From positions 1,488,001 through 1,552,000 of the forward strand of contig JAALGZ010000006.1 in assembly GCA_015227615.1 (NCBI GenBank): a stretch of 64,000 bases of DNA, written 5' to 3'. This DNA comes from Labyrinthula sp. Ha (taxonomy: Eukaryota > Sar > Bigyra > Labyrinthulida > Labyrinthulaceae). The notes beneath the pieces were generated by a model. It made no database searches, had not been told where the DNA came from, and saw nothing but the letters and a program-made list of their open reading frames with translations. Position numbers and translations under genes: made by a program. This document shows, in pieces, positions 20,874-32,159 of the stretch (positions within the stretch are counted from its first letter, which is position 1; the number at the start of each line of letters is the position of its first letter).

Positions 20874-23826
20874 AAGATAGGAATTTAAGACAGAACCTTC
20901 TTTCCTTCGTTTGTGTTCTTATTACACCCGGTAATGTTATATCGTGTTTTACATATTCTTTGTTACGCAGTTATGGTGGGGTTTATCAAAGACTTCGTCA
21001 GCGGCCAATACGAAGTCTTGGACATTGTAGCTTAAACACATCTTATGAACTTCGCAGTGAAAGATCTATTGTTTTTGTCTTAATGTTTAGTTCAAACACC
21101 AAAGCCATGACCAATTATATAATTAACCTATTGACTTTCTCGGACTTTCAGGAATTGAAGGGTTCTCAATAATATCACGGGTGATAGAGGGTGTTAAGGA
21201 AGCTTAAATCGCCAAGTAGTGGACAGATAGGAAACTTGAACCTATAAATTGAGATTTTATTACCAAGATTAGAGGAAGAAATATCAAGAGGAACAATACA
21301 ATACATGAACAATGTAAAGATAACTTATCTTGCACAGCGAATAGAACATAACCATGGAGCACCTTGGATGTTGAAGGGGGTGTAAAAACTTTAGTATGTC
21401 ATTCTATGGTGTATAAAAATGCAAATAATCCACTTCAGTGATTCATCAAAGGTGGTATAGAGAACTAGGGAGCACAAAGACTCTCTCTCTCTCAGGAGCA
21501 AATGTGAAAACCTGATGGTAACGGAAAGCTCTTTAGAATCGGACTTGAGGAGCGACATCAGGAAATTTCAGAGCATTGGAGTATATATTTAACAGCTTTG
21601 AAATGCAACTTAAAATATATTTGTAAACTGTTGTTTGAAATACTATCCACACCAATTATTCTTGAAAATTTGCAGTAGGACATCCTGTCACAAAAATGAT
21701 ATGAGTCGCTCTCATATTTAGATCTACACGAACATATGTTAACTAAGACTAACTAACCTAAGCCTTTGGTTCAATAAATTAAAATATAGTCTGAGCTATA
21801 GCATAGATTCTTCACTAATAGGTTTATCACTACCTATGTCAGCGCATGTATTTTCCTCTCTTACTGTGGTAGTATTCACCCTATTTCAAGAGACCTTTAA
21901 TGCTCATATTCAGAAAAGTTATGAACTATGATGAACTATTAAAATAATATTTTAATAATCTTTTAAACTTGAAGCCAAATGTGTAGTTAATATTGTATTT
22001 TAGAATTTTCTCTTAAATGCAAACGGTTTTAAAGTTGTCTACCCTATGACTTAGAATAAGTGGTCTGTTAATTTATTAAATATCCCACCCTAGCCTAACG
22101 AGTTACATGTATGTAGGATTGAACTAGTGAATATATTTCAATTAAGTTGTGCTTTCCAAAATTCATACTGATAAATTTACTATATATTTTCATTCTCTAC
22201 AGTTGAGTAAACTGGCTTTAGAATAAAAGGTAAGACCTTTTCGTATCCCTTAAATTCACTCGGTATGTTTGGCCTAGAACATATTGCAGGAAGCTCAAGA
22301 TTTCCACATGCCCAATAGTTCATAATCCTGTAGTTTCTCTTGAGTTACCCAGGTTAGTCTTTATAAGAAAGTAATCAAATAACTCTAGGAATTCCGCGGA
22401 TAAGCTCCTTTTTAGGTTAACTGCCTCCTTTAGTGTTATTACCCAGACTATAGACCTTCGATAATACAATTTGAAGAAGGGCTTTAAATGGTTTCAAACT
22501 TTATCTAAATCAAGAGTATGTAACCAGGAAAATATCTCCTCGCAAAAGTTAAATAAGCTTCCATTTTTTCCTTAAGAACTTTGGGTTGAGTTATACCACG
22601 ATGTTTTTGCTACTTTTTAAATGAAGTACCTCAAATACGAAAATCAAACAGAAGTGAGCTATGTAGCTATGTAGTTTAAGGGTGAAAGAAAGAAAGTCGC
22701 AACTATGAAAACAAAAAATATGGTTTTTGCTAGAGTATTAACCTACTGATCATACTAAATACTTTTGTGAAGACCAGTTTCGTCCCACAGGAAATAGAAG
22801 ATCACATATTACCATACATAAAACGCTTTTCTTTATAAATTTTTATGTCACTTAAACAAAATAAACATTAGACTGCCCCTGCATAATTAAATAATATCAA
22901 TATATTTTTTTGTGGAAATAAGAAAGTTAATTCTTTAAGCGCCTAAACTCTATTTACGTCTCAAGGCAACCTCTCTAGCTTCATTAGCATAACTAACTAC
23001 AACGTGACAAGAGTTGAAATTATTAGGACGAAGCAAAACAAACTTCGGTAATGTGAGCTTAACAAAACACTATCGTTATATTGAAAAAAACTGACAAGGT
23101 TTTTTGATTGTCTTTAACGCTTGTTCATACTCTCAACTACACAAAGTTAAAGAAACGTGCTTCGCAACCCCTTTAACCCCAATAAAGCCAATTATTTAAC
23201 TATTTTCATAAAAAATAAACTGCAACTGACCGTGAATTTTTTTTTGAGATAAATATGATACTTGATTTAAAACTTTTACTATGTTTTTTGTACAGTAGTT
23301 TATATAATGGAGCTGCCCAGTTTCATTAAATCTGCTTCTTTTCCAGTTCAGAAAAAGCATTGCTTTCCTAATGAACGAGTTTAAATGAGATCAATTCCGA
23401 ATGTCTGGTATTGTTTATCAACCATTGACCTTCGTTCCTAGTATTCGTTTTGTTTTTTCCCTAATAGAAATTTCATTTTCGCCTTGTTGCTAATTTTCTG
23501 CAGTGTCTTGTGATTCTATAGTTGTCCAAGAACTTCTTAAAAACAAGTCTTGTTTCTTTGGAAATGTTAAAGTTTAACTTTCTATTAACTATAAAACATA
23601 TTCCAACCTTTAAGATCATTATGTATTCCTAGTTTATATACAGCTCGATATCTGTTATTACTATACCCTTTAAACTTTATCTATCTTCCCCTAAATCAAA
23701 CAACTAAACCACACATTCACGAAAAAGATGAATAATTGCCCAAAATCACCTCCATTTGAAAAAAGAACAAACCAAACATCTTGCACCATCCCTGAATTTT
23801 GCTATCGAAAGGAAACCGTTTGAATA
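20874..23826. other. 3-kb gene-free AT-rich region
   Basis: Lies between the divergent reductase and Mutator-like genes. It holds a short (CT)n run at 21481-21493. No reading frame of note, no tRNA and no terminal inverted repeat matching the 3' side of the Mutator-like gene could be found by eye. Confidence 0.4.
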
Positions 23827-26346
23827 ATGTCATTGCTCCCAAGTTTTAAGCACCCAGAATATCTTTTAACAAAACCTCCGCGGTTATGGAACGAATACAA
23901 AGATCACACGCCCATAGATATTCTTCAAGGCAAGACTACTGGAACTAAGGCCGAATTAGTTATGCGAGTCAAGGAATTTTTTAATAAAATTGGGGTTCCC
24001 TATAAAGTACAGGTAAGGAACAACAACAAAGCTGCCTTTTGTTTCTTGGATTTGATAACTGTTCCAATTCGAAAAGATAGAAAGAATGGAAACTGGTTCA
24101 TCGAGTTGCAAGCAGTGGTGGTTAAGGAGGATGAAGTAAACTGCCTTCCAATACAGGCGGTCAAGGATTTTTCAATGTCAATGCATGCTTTCAGTATAAG
24201 TGATTTTGTTTCTGTGGTTATTGATTTTCTCAAAGAAAAATCCCCGAGTGATAAATTTCTTCTTCAAGATGTCCATAACAGAGTTGCACAGTACATAAAT
24301 CCGGATCTAACAGTTCGGATGAACAAATCTTTCATCAGTAGAGTAAAAACAAAAGCCCAAAAATATGTTGATGAACTTCAAAAAGGATATTTTTTATTTC
24401 CAATTATGAAGGATTATTTACCTGAACTTGGGCATCAGTTTACATTTGAGTTAGTTTCTGGACATGAACTGCTCAAATTGTTAATGGACTGCCAAGAGTA
24501 CGAACCTTCTTCTTATTCAAACTGGATTAAGAAACCTGTGTATAAATATTCAGAACCATATGAAGTCAAAAGAAGAAAAATATCTCTAGCTCCTGATGAT
24601 ACTCTTGTTGAGCGATATTTTCCTGATGTTAGAGACACACACATTCCTTTAGCTGTCGTTGCTCCAAATTTAACTGAAGAGAAGAAAGATATGGAAGATG
24701 AACGAAAAATGGATGAAGATGATGATGAAGAAAAAGATGTTGTTCATGGGGAAGGGTTTGTGAGTGAATATGTAGATGTGAAAAATGGCGTTGAGGATTC
24801 TCCATTAAAGTCAGATTTGGAAATGAAGCTTGCATTGAGTACAGAGGAAGCAAGAGAATATGTTGAGGTTGGAAGAAGACATGAAATGTATCACGATGAA
24901 GAACTTGAAGGTGGTCAAGATCCACGGCTAATCCTTCAAGTTTTAGAAGGCGAAAGACCTGAAGGTGGGATTATGGAAATATCTGGAAAGGAAAAAGCGA
25001 ACTTTCAATATCTGGACCTATTCTCCTTTGTTCCAAGCTGGATTGAAGAAGTAGTAGCTGAACCAGAAACGTTTTATGATTACTATCTTCCTGTTTTTTC
25101 CATTGATAGCAAGAACTGTCCACTTGGGACAATGTTCTACTTAAACGGTTTAAATGGAGACCATCAGCCACTGCTAATTTATTCTCTTTTCTTGCCGTTA
25201 AGAGATGGATATTTTGGCTGGAGAATATTTTTCGATGAGTTGAGGAAGAAGTATCCTATGCTTGAGAAGGAGCATGTGTTGTTCATTGTTAAGGAGAGCT
25301 TTGGTTTGAAGCAAGAGTTTGAGCATGCATTTAAGCTGGCGAATTTTTTTGTGGATACCTCTCAAAGAGTGAAATATTTGGAAGAAAAAGATGAGGCTGC
25401 TGCTCAAGCTTTTCTGGAACTTGTCAATAGCTCCAACGGACAGGATTTTATATCCAAGTATAACGCTATCAATAATAGCATGTCAATATCAGAATACGGT
25501 AAGCATAATACAATATATGTAGACAAATACAACTTGAAGAACCTGTACCCTATTTGTATGTTGTACAACGTCACCGGTGAACCAGATTTTGGTAACTTCA
25601 ATCAACCACCCTTAGCAGATGCTGAGGGAAGTTTTAAATGCCTCTATGGCCATTATACAAGATTTCACGAGGCGGAGTTTGAGTTCTCCACTGAAAATAC
25701 ATCGCGTGGCTTTTCTGCTGAGGTTATTGACTTGGTCCAAGAAGAAATTAGTAGGTACTCTAAGGGATTAGCTGACAGTAAAAAGTGGTTTAGAGGTGTT
25801 GAAAACAGAATTTTTCCTAAGTCAGTTGAAGAGGCGCTGAGAATTGAAACTGAGGCTTCGAAGTTGCACGAGAGAAGTCACAGCATGCCAGAAGCCTCAG
25901 GGGTCGTATCAGGACATTCCTGTTCAATTAGATTACCAGGAGGCACAGAGCCAAACTATTGCGATTGCTGCAAGCCCATGCTTACAGGTCTTCCCTGTGA
26001 GCATCAAATAGCCTTGTGTAGCTGGAATAATGTTGACATTAACCAAATCCTGCGTCCTGTCTTTGTTAAGCGAAAGAATCTTGTTTTGGAGAGGTTGAAG
26101 TTTCCTAAAGTACCTACCGAGCAGGAAGCACTTTATAGGTACTGCAATGATGCACTTGGAAGGAGGCTAACTAGAACTAATTGTTGCTCAGAATTAAAGC
26201 AAAAAATAAAACTAATTGATAAATATGCACCAAAGAAAGAGAGACAAAAGCGCAAATATAAGTGCTCAATTTGTGGAGAACTTGGACACAGAAAATCTCG
26301 GTGTGGTAAGAACCAATTTGACTACGTAACTAAAAACACTCTCTAG
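23827..26346 (+). CDS. Mutator-like (MULE) transposase-derived protein
   Basis: Intact 839-codon single-exon frame with ATG at 23827. N-terminal region (about 40-100) resembles a MULE/FAR1-type DNA-binding fold without obvious zinc ligands. An acidic stretch (290-305, DERKMDEDDDEEKD) separates it from a transposase core at about 420-530 (FSIDSKNCPLGTMFYLNGLN..GWRIFFDELRKKYP). A SWIM zinc finger CxCx(n)CxH lies at 712-726 (CDCC...PCEH) and a CCHC knuckle at 813-826 (CSICGELGHRKSRC). This domain order is that of MURA/FHY3-like proteins. The position where MULEs have the second catalytic Asp reads IVKESFGL rather than a xDxxxGL form, and the C..H pair after it is not seen, so catalysis is doubtful. 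An intact frame with a degraded active site suggests domestication, for example as a DNA-binding regulator. Confidence 0.8.
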   Translation: MSLLPSFKHPEYLLTKPPRLWNEYKDHTPIDILQGKTTGTKAELVMRVKEFFNKIGVPYKVQVRNNNKAAFCFLDLITVPIRKDRKNGNWFIELQAVVVKEDEVNCLPIQAVKDFSMSMHAFSISDFVSVVIDFLKEKSPSDKFLLQDVHNRVAQYINPDLTVRMNKSFISRVKTKAQKYVDELQKGYFLFPIMKDYLPELGHQFTFELVSGHELLKLLMDCQEYEPSSYSNWIKKPVYKYSEPYEVKRRKISLAPDDTLVERYFPDVRDTHIPLAVVAPNLTEEKKDMEDERKMDEDDDEEKDVVHGEGFVSEYVDVKNGVEDSPLKSDLEMKLALSTEEAREYVEVGRRHEMYHDEELEGGQDPRLILQVLEGERPEGGIMEISGKEKANFQYLDLFSFVPSWIEEVVAEPETFYDYYLPVFSIDSKNCPLGTMFYLNGLNGDHQPLLIYSLFLPLRDGYFGWRIFFDELRKKYPMLEKEHVLFIVKESFGLKQEFEHAFKLANFFVDTSQRVKYLEEKDEAAAQAFLELVNSSNGQDFISKYNAINNSMSISEYGKHNTIYVDKYNLKNLYPICMLYNVTGEPDFGNFNQPPLADAEGSFKCLYGHYTRFHEAEFEFSTENTSRGFSAEVIDLVQEEISRYSKGLADSKKWFRGVENRIFPKSVEEALRIETEASKLHERSHSMPEASGVVSGHSCSIRLPGGTEPNYCDCCKPMLTGLPCEHQIALCSWNNVDINQILRPVFVKRKNLVLERLKFPKVPTEQEALYRYCNDALGRRLTRTNCCSELKQKIKLIDKYAPKKERQKRKYKCSICGELGHRKSRCGKNQFDYVTKNTL

Positions 26347-26543
26347 CCTGAGTATATTCAATTGAAACATCATAAACATGACCCATATAAATGACTCAAT
26401 CCTAAAATATCAAATCTAATTTGTCAAGGGTTGCTTCCCTTCACTCAAATTCTTCGTAGTTAAGGTCTCGCCAATAACTGACAAATGTATCAACTTTACT
26501 ATACTTAAACATAATTTAATGCAATACAGATTTTTACTATATA

Positions 26544-28121
26544 TTATAAGAAAGAATAATTTAAGAAGTCACTTTTCTGTAGTAGATGTTCATACTGCTT
26601 AACACTTCCTGTCCAGTTATTTGGAAAGTTTCCTGCTGCATCGCGGTACCAGCTATTGCAATTCGCAGTAAAAACAAGTTGTTTCATTTCTTTTTCAATT
26701 TTTTTATTATACAGATCATAAGCTTCGGGCCTTACCATAAAAGTTGAATATTTATTCTTCAAAGTGTATTCAATTGTACGTGAAATGTATGCAGATTGCG
26801 CTTCTATCATAAGAAGAATGCTATTATGAACCAGATTAGAATTCGGACCATACATAATAAAAAAATTTGGAATATTTTTTACAGCTATAGAATTATAAGT
26901 TCCTATTTTATCTTTCCATTCTTGAGAAAGAGAAGTTTGAACTTTTCCAGTTTCATCAACAACTTCAAACTCGTTTTGTTTATAGTGTGCAAAATCATGA
27001 GAGTCAAAACCAGTTGCTAAAATAATAACATCTGCTTCTACTTCACTTTCAACTTTTCCATTCGAAAGCATTAAACCTTTTGTAGAAAATTTTTCTACTT
27101 TTCTTGTTTCCAAAGTAACGTTCTCTTTCCAAAACATTGGATACCAATCACTCGATGGTGCGAAGCGTTTACAACCCAATATCTCTTTTGGTATACAAGC
27201 ATTAAGTAGAAACTCTCTCTTTTTCATGAAAGCTTCTTTACTCAAATATTCTCCATATTTATCTATAAACTCTTCATATGAAATATTTATAAACTTTTCT
27301 CTAGCAGGCTTACATAAATTCTGAAGATATCTATTTGCAAAAACACCTTTTGTATCTTCATCAGAAATTTTTTTCATTCCTTGGAACATAAGATCAAACA
27401 CAAACTTTCCAATTCCATAGTGAAGATAACCTAAAACAGGTAAATTTTTGTACAAACTTGTCCGCAAGGATCCATAAGGAGCTGTTTCTTTTTCCATAAT
27501 ATAAGTCACACTTCTTTGAACAACTGTCAACTGTTTTACTTGATCCACAATAGCTGGAAAACACTGAATAGCACTGCATCCAGTTCCTATTCCAATAATT
27601 TTCTTATTCTCCAACTGCACATTTTTATTCCACAAAGCTGTATGAATAATTTCTCCTTTATATTTTTCCATTCCTGGAATATCTGGATATTTTGGAGTAC
27701 TTAAATGCCCAACAGCAATAACCAGAAAACTATATTTTTCTTCAAACTTCTTTCCATTTGAAATTAAAGACACAGTCCACTTTTCATCAACCAGATTAAA
27801 CTTTGCTCCTATGAATTCTGTATCTAATACAACTCTTTGGTCAACCTTAAACCTCTTAGCAACACCTTGAAAGTATTTCTTCAATTCTTCACCAGGAACA
27901 TAAGGTGCTGTCCAATAACTATTTTTTGCAAAGGAAAATTGATATAGAATTGTTGGAATATCACAAGCGACTCCAGGATAGGTATTTGCAACCCACGTTC
28001 CTCCTAATTCGCTTTGTTTTTCATACAGTGTGTATGGAATATTTTTCTTGCCGAGTTCATAACCAAGACAAATACCCGATGGTCCTCCACCAATAATACA
28101 AACTTTTGAAGTAGGTCTCAT
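26544..28121 (-). CDS. Flavin monooxygenase, Baeyer-Villiger type
   Basis: A 525-aa class B flavoprotein in one exon. FAD-binding GGGPSG at 11-16; NADPH-binding GIGTGCSA at 177-184; between them YKGEIIHTALWN at 154-165, which fits the Baeyer-Villiger fingerprint FxGxxxHxxxW except that the first Phe is Tyr. The ATGFDSHDF segment follows near residue 370. Such enzymes insert oxygen next to a ketone or oxidise N/S atoms using NADPH and O2; the substrate cannot be told. The first residues enter the Rossmann strand directly (MRPTSKVCIIGGG), so there is no targeting peptide and the location is likely cytosolic. The C terminus (LNYSFL) is not a clear peroxisomal signal. It converges on the Mutator-like gene with 197 bp between stops. 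Confidence 0.92.
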   Translation of the reverse strand: MRPTSKVCIIGGGPSGICLGYELGKKNIPYTLYEKQSELGGTWVANTYPGVACDIPTILYQFSFAKNSYWTAPYVPGEELKKYFQGVAKRFKVDQRVVLDTEFIGAKFNLVDEKWTVSLISNGKKFEEKYSFLVIAVGHLSTPKYPDIPGMEKYKGEIIHTALWNKNVQLENKKIIGIGTGCSAIQCFPAIVDQVKQLTVVQRSVTYIMEKETAPYGSLRTSLYKNLPVLGYLHYGIGKFVFDLMFQGMKKISDEDTKGVFANRYLQNLCKPAREKFINISYEEFIDKYGEYLSKEAFMKKREFLLNACIPKEILGCKRFAPSSDWYPMFWKENVTLETRKVEKFSTKGLMLSNGKVESEVEADVIILATGFDSHDFAHYKQNEFEVVDETGKVQTSLSQEWKDKIGTYNSIAVKNIPNFFIMYGPNSNLVHNSILLMIEAQSAYISRTIEYTLKNKYSTFMVRPEAYDLYNKKIEKEMKQLVFTANCNSWYRDAAGNFPNNWTGSVKQYEHLLQKSDFLNYSFL

Positions 28122-29821
28122 TTAATTGATTGCTCCAAACTATATTCTTTCTTCTCTTTTCAAAAGGTGTTGACCAAGAATTCTGCAGCGTTTTATCTAA
28201 CCCGGGAATATTCAAAGTACGGACTGTTTATAAATCATTTTACGAAGGTATTTATCTATTTGTGTTCCCGATCCCGACCGGCTCCAGTTTTCGGTCTTTG
28301 TGACCGATGTCTCAGTACCGGAACTGGTTCCTAGTTTTTATTTAACTTTTGGTTTCAAAATAAACTCTAGTATATTATTTAAACACATAAAGCTAGTAGG
28401 TAAAGAAATCTTTCAGGGAGGCGATTCTTTGTCATAGAGAAAGATCTGGTAAAAACGTAATTACCAAACTTGGATATATTGATCTATTTACGGTAAAGAA
28501 AACTAGTTTGCAGAAAGTGAGTGTCTCGTAAGAACTAATAAGAGGCTTTCAAACATAGACTAAAGACGAACTAATTTCTTTCTTCCTAGAATATCAAATA
28601 TTTTCGGTTTCTTTGTAAATTTGCAGTTAATTTTTCTCGAAGTTATCAATTAGCACTAACCAACAATTATGTGTTCCTAGAAGCAATCTGCCATTATTAT
28701 ACGTAAGAAATATGGAATGCAAATAAGTATTATTTATAATTATTTCTGAGTAGTTTATTTATATAAGCAATAGGTTATTCAGTGCGATGCCATTAGGAAC
28801 CAGAATCAGATGACAAACTTTCAGCTGTTGCTCCAAAAGTAACGAGGTAACAATACTTTTTGTTGGTTATTTTTTATGGAGGCATTATTTTTAGGTAAAA
28901 CTAAGTGTTTACATTTAACTCGCTAAAACCAATTTTGTTTGTATTCTCATATTATAGTTCTATGATCTCTATGATAAGTTTACTTTCTCGTAAACTTCTT
29001 TAATTAAATTTACTGGGTTTGACAAAGAGCATACCACATATTTAGAACTAAGAAACAATTTAAACCATATTTATATTCTTCTTCCATGAACCCATAATTT
29101 TTTTTCACCTGTAAAATCTTAGAAAGCATGAACCAATATTTCCACTTTCTGGTTGTTGAGAAACAGCGAACAAATATAGGCTTAGCATAGGTACAGGAGA
29201 TTGAGATCACTTTTCATAGTACAACTAAGCTATGCAACCTACTCAGCATGAGAATCTTTTACTTAGTTCTTTGGCACCTCGAAGAATCTTATCAAAGGGC
29301 TGTTAGAACTTAAAACCCCTCCGAACACAATAAAAAGAACAAAAATTATTTAGTAGTAGTTCTTCTCTAGTACCACAATATTTTTTTTACGAATTCTTCA
29401 CCAAATATAACCAATTTCTGTTCAATTTCTTTTCAGCTAGGTTTCTTCAAGGTTCTGTTGCAGAATGTCTAGAAACAATAAAACAACTATCTCACTGTCT
29501 TATACTCCAATATTACTTTGATCAATACTTTCCACGTTTAAATTTTACTTCACTACACTTTTGTTTTTAAATCGCTTCAAGTTGTTCTTGCTCGTTCAGT
29601 ATGTCTCCACATACCCTTCTGAAACCAGTTTTCTGGAAAATAATAGATGGTTTTTGGAATATCAAGAAAAAAGAGTTTTGAACCAAGGAATACCAAGTTC
29701 AACCATTATTGAATAAACTATTGCAATAAAATGTTTACTACAAGTGCTGTGTGAATATGACTATGTTAAACCTACTAATAAACTTGTGGAAAAGATATAA
29801 ATAATCAATGGAAATTAATAT
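28122..29821. other. Intergenic stretch with one structured GC-rich spot
   Basis: No gene recognised. At 28284-28327 two nested inverted repeats occur: CCAGTT (28284-28289) pairs with AACTGG (28322-28327), and inside it CGGTC (28292-28296) pairs with GACCG (28302-28306). This is a rare GC-rich island in the AT-rich upstream region of the monooxygenase gene. The rest is featureless. Confidence 0.4.
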
Positions 29822-30382
29822 TTACATACTCCAAAAAAAATCTGATCTAATTAAAAAGTATGAGGCAATAGGATTTCCAACACCATTGAATCCAGATAAA
29901 GCAATAATGATATCAAAGATAAACGAGAAATTATCAAAAATATCAGAAAAGTTATCTTCACAAACAAACACTGGTTCTAAGTCTGTGTCACAAGCTTCAT
30001 CCTTCTTCTCCTGTAAGCCAGCAAACACTGTATATGAATTTCCTTTTATAAAACCTCTCGAAGTAAGTAAGATGAAAAAAACAAAGTATGCGAAGACCAG
30101 GTTTAGAACACTAGTAAGGGTGATTGAAACAATGAACTGGTTCTTTTCAAGTTTATTGAACGCCTTGAACACAGAGATTCCAGGAGGTAGAAGAGATAAA
30201 GAGAGGAATATGATACCAAAGAATAAACCAGGGATAAAGCTGTCATGCCCTGTGAGCGTGCTGAAGTTTTTTTCTTCTTCAACTGGTAGGAATGTTGCAA
30301 AGAGAAGGAAAATTGGCAATGCGATGCTGATAAAAACAGTGTAGCCAGTTGTAAAGGTGAGAAACTTCTTGCTAGCAGACAT
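29822..30382 (-). CDS. Small membrane protein, possibly LMBR1-like
   Basis: A 186-aa frame starting at ATG 30382. Hydrophobic segments: about 9-32 (GYTVFISIALPIFLLFATFLP), 47-70, 81-106 (IVSITLTSVLNLVFAYFVFF) and about 150-178 (IFDIIIALSGFNGVGNPIASY). The first segment ending in FLPVEE, and the later GFNGVGNPIASYFLI resembling the G-x-G-x(2)-P pattern of LMBR1-type proteins, suggest a short or partial LMBR1-family relative; this is only a resemblance. LMBR1 proteins are usually over 450 aa, so the gene is either a truncated copy or a different family. It could also be an unrelated orphan. Confidence 0.5.
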   Translation of the reverse strand: MSASKKFLTFTTGYTVFISIALPIFLLFATFLPVEEEKNFSTLTGHDSFIPGLFFGIIFLSLSLLPPGISVFKAFNKLEKNQFIVSITLTSVLNLVFAYFVFFILLTSRGFIKGNSYTVFAGLQEKKDEACDTDLEPVFVCEDNFSDIFDNFSFIFDIIIALSGFNGVGNPIASYFLIRSDFFWSM

Positions 30383-30786
30383 AGCTAGTTATAATTTGCT
30401 TAATTAGAGTGAGAAGTTTGAAAAAAGAGAGTTCTAAAAGAGCCCAGAAGTGACGTTTTGAATTATCAAGTAAAACTCTTGTTTAGTATTCTCACTTTAT
30501 ACCGTATTTAACACGCAAATAAATTCTTCATGCTGAATTAGCCCTTTGTTCCTGGGTTTTGGGCAATTGCAGAACTTAACGGATTCAAAGTGTTCCAATG
30601 ATTCCGTATTATTTTCGGTGCTCTACGGTTCTTTGCGAGATTCTCAGTTATAACTATAAAGCTGTTAAGCTGCTGAAAATAAGGATTTGGGTTAAATTTT
30701 GTGATTTGATTATTTCACGACTGAATTATGGTTGGACTTCGTGAGATAGTTGATTAGTGCAAATAGAAGTTGGAAGAAAAAGAAAA

Positions 30787-32030
30787 ATGAGCTGCAGAGA
30801 AAAATTGTATGACACGATGAAGTCACAGTATGAAGAACAAGAGCTTCAGAAAGAGTTTGCTGATTATAAAAATTTGTTGGAAAGCCGCAGAAACTGCATT
30901 TAAGCAGAATATTTACTGTTGATTGCGAAATGGTCGTTTTAGGTAACAAAGCACCATCTGCAACGTTAAGGAGTTAACAGAGAAAAGGGCTTTAGCAAAG
31001 GCGAGTGTGAGTGAGGTTATATTACTATAAAAGTTTGCAAGCATCTCTGATATCATTTTCAAGTACTTAGTAAACAGTTTTGTGAAAATTCCAGTTGATT
31101 TGCAGGTTTTTGATTACGGAACAAGCATTTCTGGAGTTGAGCCCAAGGAGCTGAATAGGACTAATCTGCCAGCACTGAAAGAGATAAATAAAAAGTTAAA
31201 GGAATTGTTACCCCAAAGAATGTTGCAATTAAACATTCACTGGTGTTTGCTTTTAAAACTCTGGGATGGGATCTACCCGTTCATATCTTTGACGCAGCTT
31301 TCCTTTACAAGCACAAAGACTTCCCTAGAGAGACATTGTCGCTGCAAGATTTAGCAAATGATTTTATTCCGTCAAAGGAACTAAGAAACTTGGCCCAAAC
31401 ACGCTCGTTGGACATGATCCTGGTACGGACGCGACCTTTAGTGTACTTCTTGGGTTCCAGGCACTTTTTGGAAGATCCTTCACCTACCCAGTTAAGCTCA
31501 CTCAATTCCCCAAAGGTCTAAGATGCCGTTTGTGTGACATGAACGAGACACAAAGTGCTTAATATACTTCTCATGAAGTTGAGGAAGTCCTGCAAGAAAA
31601 ACTGGGAGCTGTCGTTCCCACAGTTAATTTCACTATAACTGACCAGAATTTCATTTACATTGCTGACGGGTCGAAAAGATAAAAACACGCCTGAAGTCAT
31701 GCTAGATTAGGTACCAGAATGAGCAAGATTTAAAGCACATGTTTGAGGGGCTATCAAGTGATGTAGGAAGCAAGGAAGGTATCTATATAGGTTTCTCTTC
31801 GCAAATGACCAAGTATGTTTCTCTATTCAACGTAAGCATTCAGTTAGTAGTAGAAGCTCCACTCGGTTATGGATTAGCCGAGCTGGCTTTTGCAGAAGAT
31901 TACACACCAGCAAGAAATCGTGTTGAAAAATACTTTGGTCCAAAATTTTCGAACTTAAATAGGATCCGACAGAACTCTGGGGCATGTATTACAGTCAACA
32001 ATGAAAACAAAATTTTTCTGTAAGTGCGAA
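30787..32030 (+). pseudogene. Decayed REXO-type DEDDh RNA exonuclease
   Basis: Readable pieces of one 3'-5' exonuclease lie in order but in different frames. TVDCEMV (30915-30935) gives the first D and E. VKIPVDLQVFDYGTSISGVE is the typical loop of REXO/PAN2 enzymes. FKTLGWDLPVHIFDAAFLY gives the third acidic residue (GAC at 31291). TLVGHDPGTDATFSVLLG carries the H and final D (31413 and 31428). Frame changes are needed between about 31200 and 31215 and again near 31385-31395, and several stops lie upstream, so this is a pseudogene, not a set of short-intron exons: no GT...AG pair of suitable length bridges the shifts. A further frame 31739-32023 (GYGLAELAFAEDYTPARNRV) may be an RRM-like remnant; exonuclease plus RRM is the layout of REXO5. 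Confidence 0.7.
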
Positions 32031-32159
32031 CAGTAGAAAAAAATTAAAAGAAACTATTGCGTCATTGGAAATACAAGAGTACTAGAACAAATATATCTCC
32101 CAGTTGGTTCAAGGAAAATCAGCTGTTGAGCGAAATTTGTCACCAGAAAGCCAATACCC

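Noticed and set aside
24629-24925. His/Leu-rich antisense frame in the Mutator-like gene
   Set aside because: It is the mirror of the acidic Asp/Glu/Met stretch in the real protein.
30787-32030. Exonuclease as a functional gene with many tiny introns
   Set aside because: The frame changes are not bridged by GT...AG segments of the length seen elsewhere in the window, and further stops lie between motifs.
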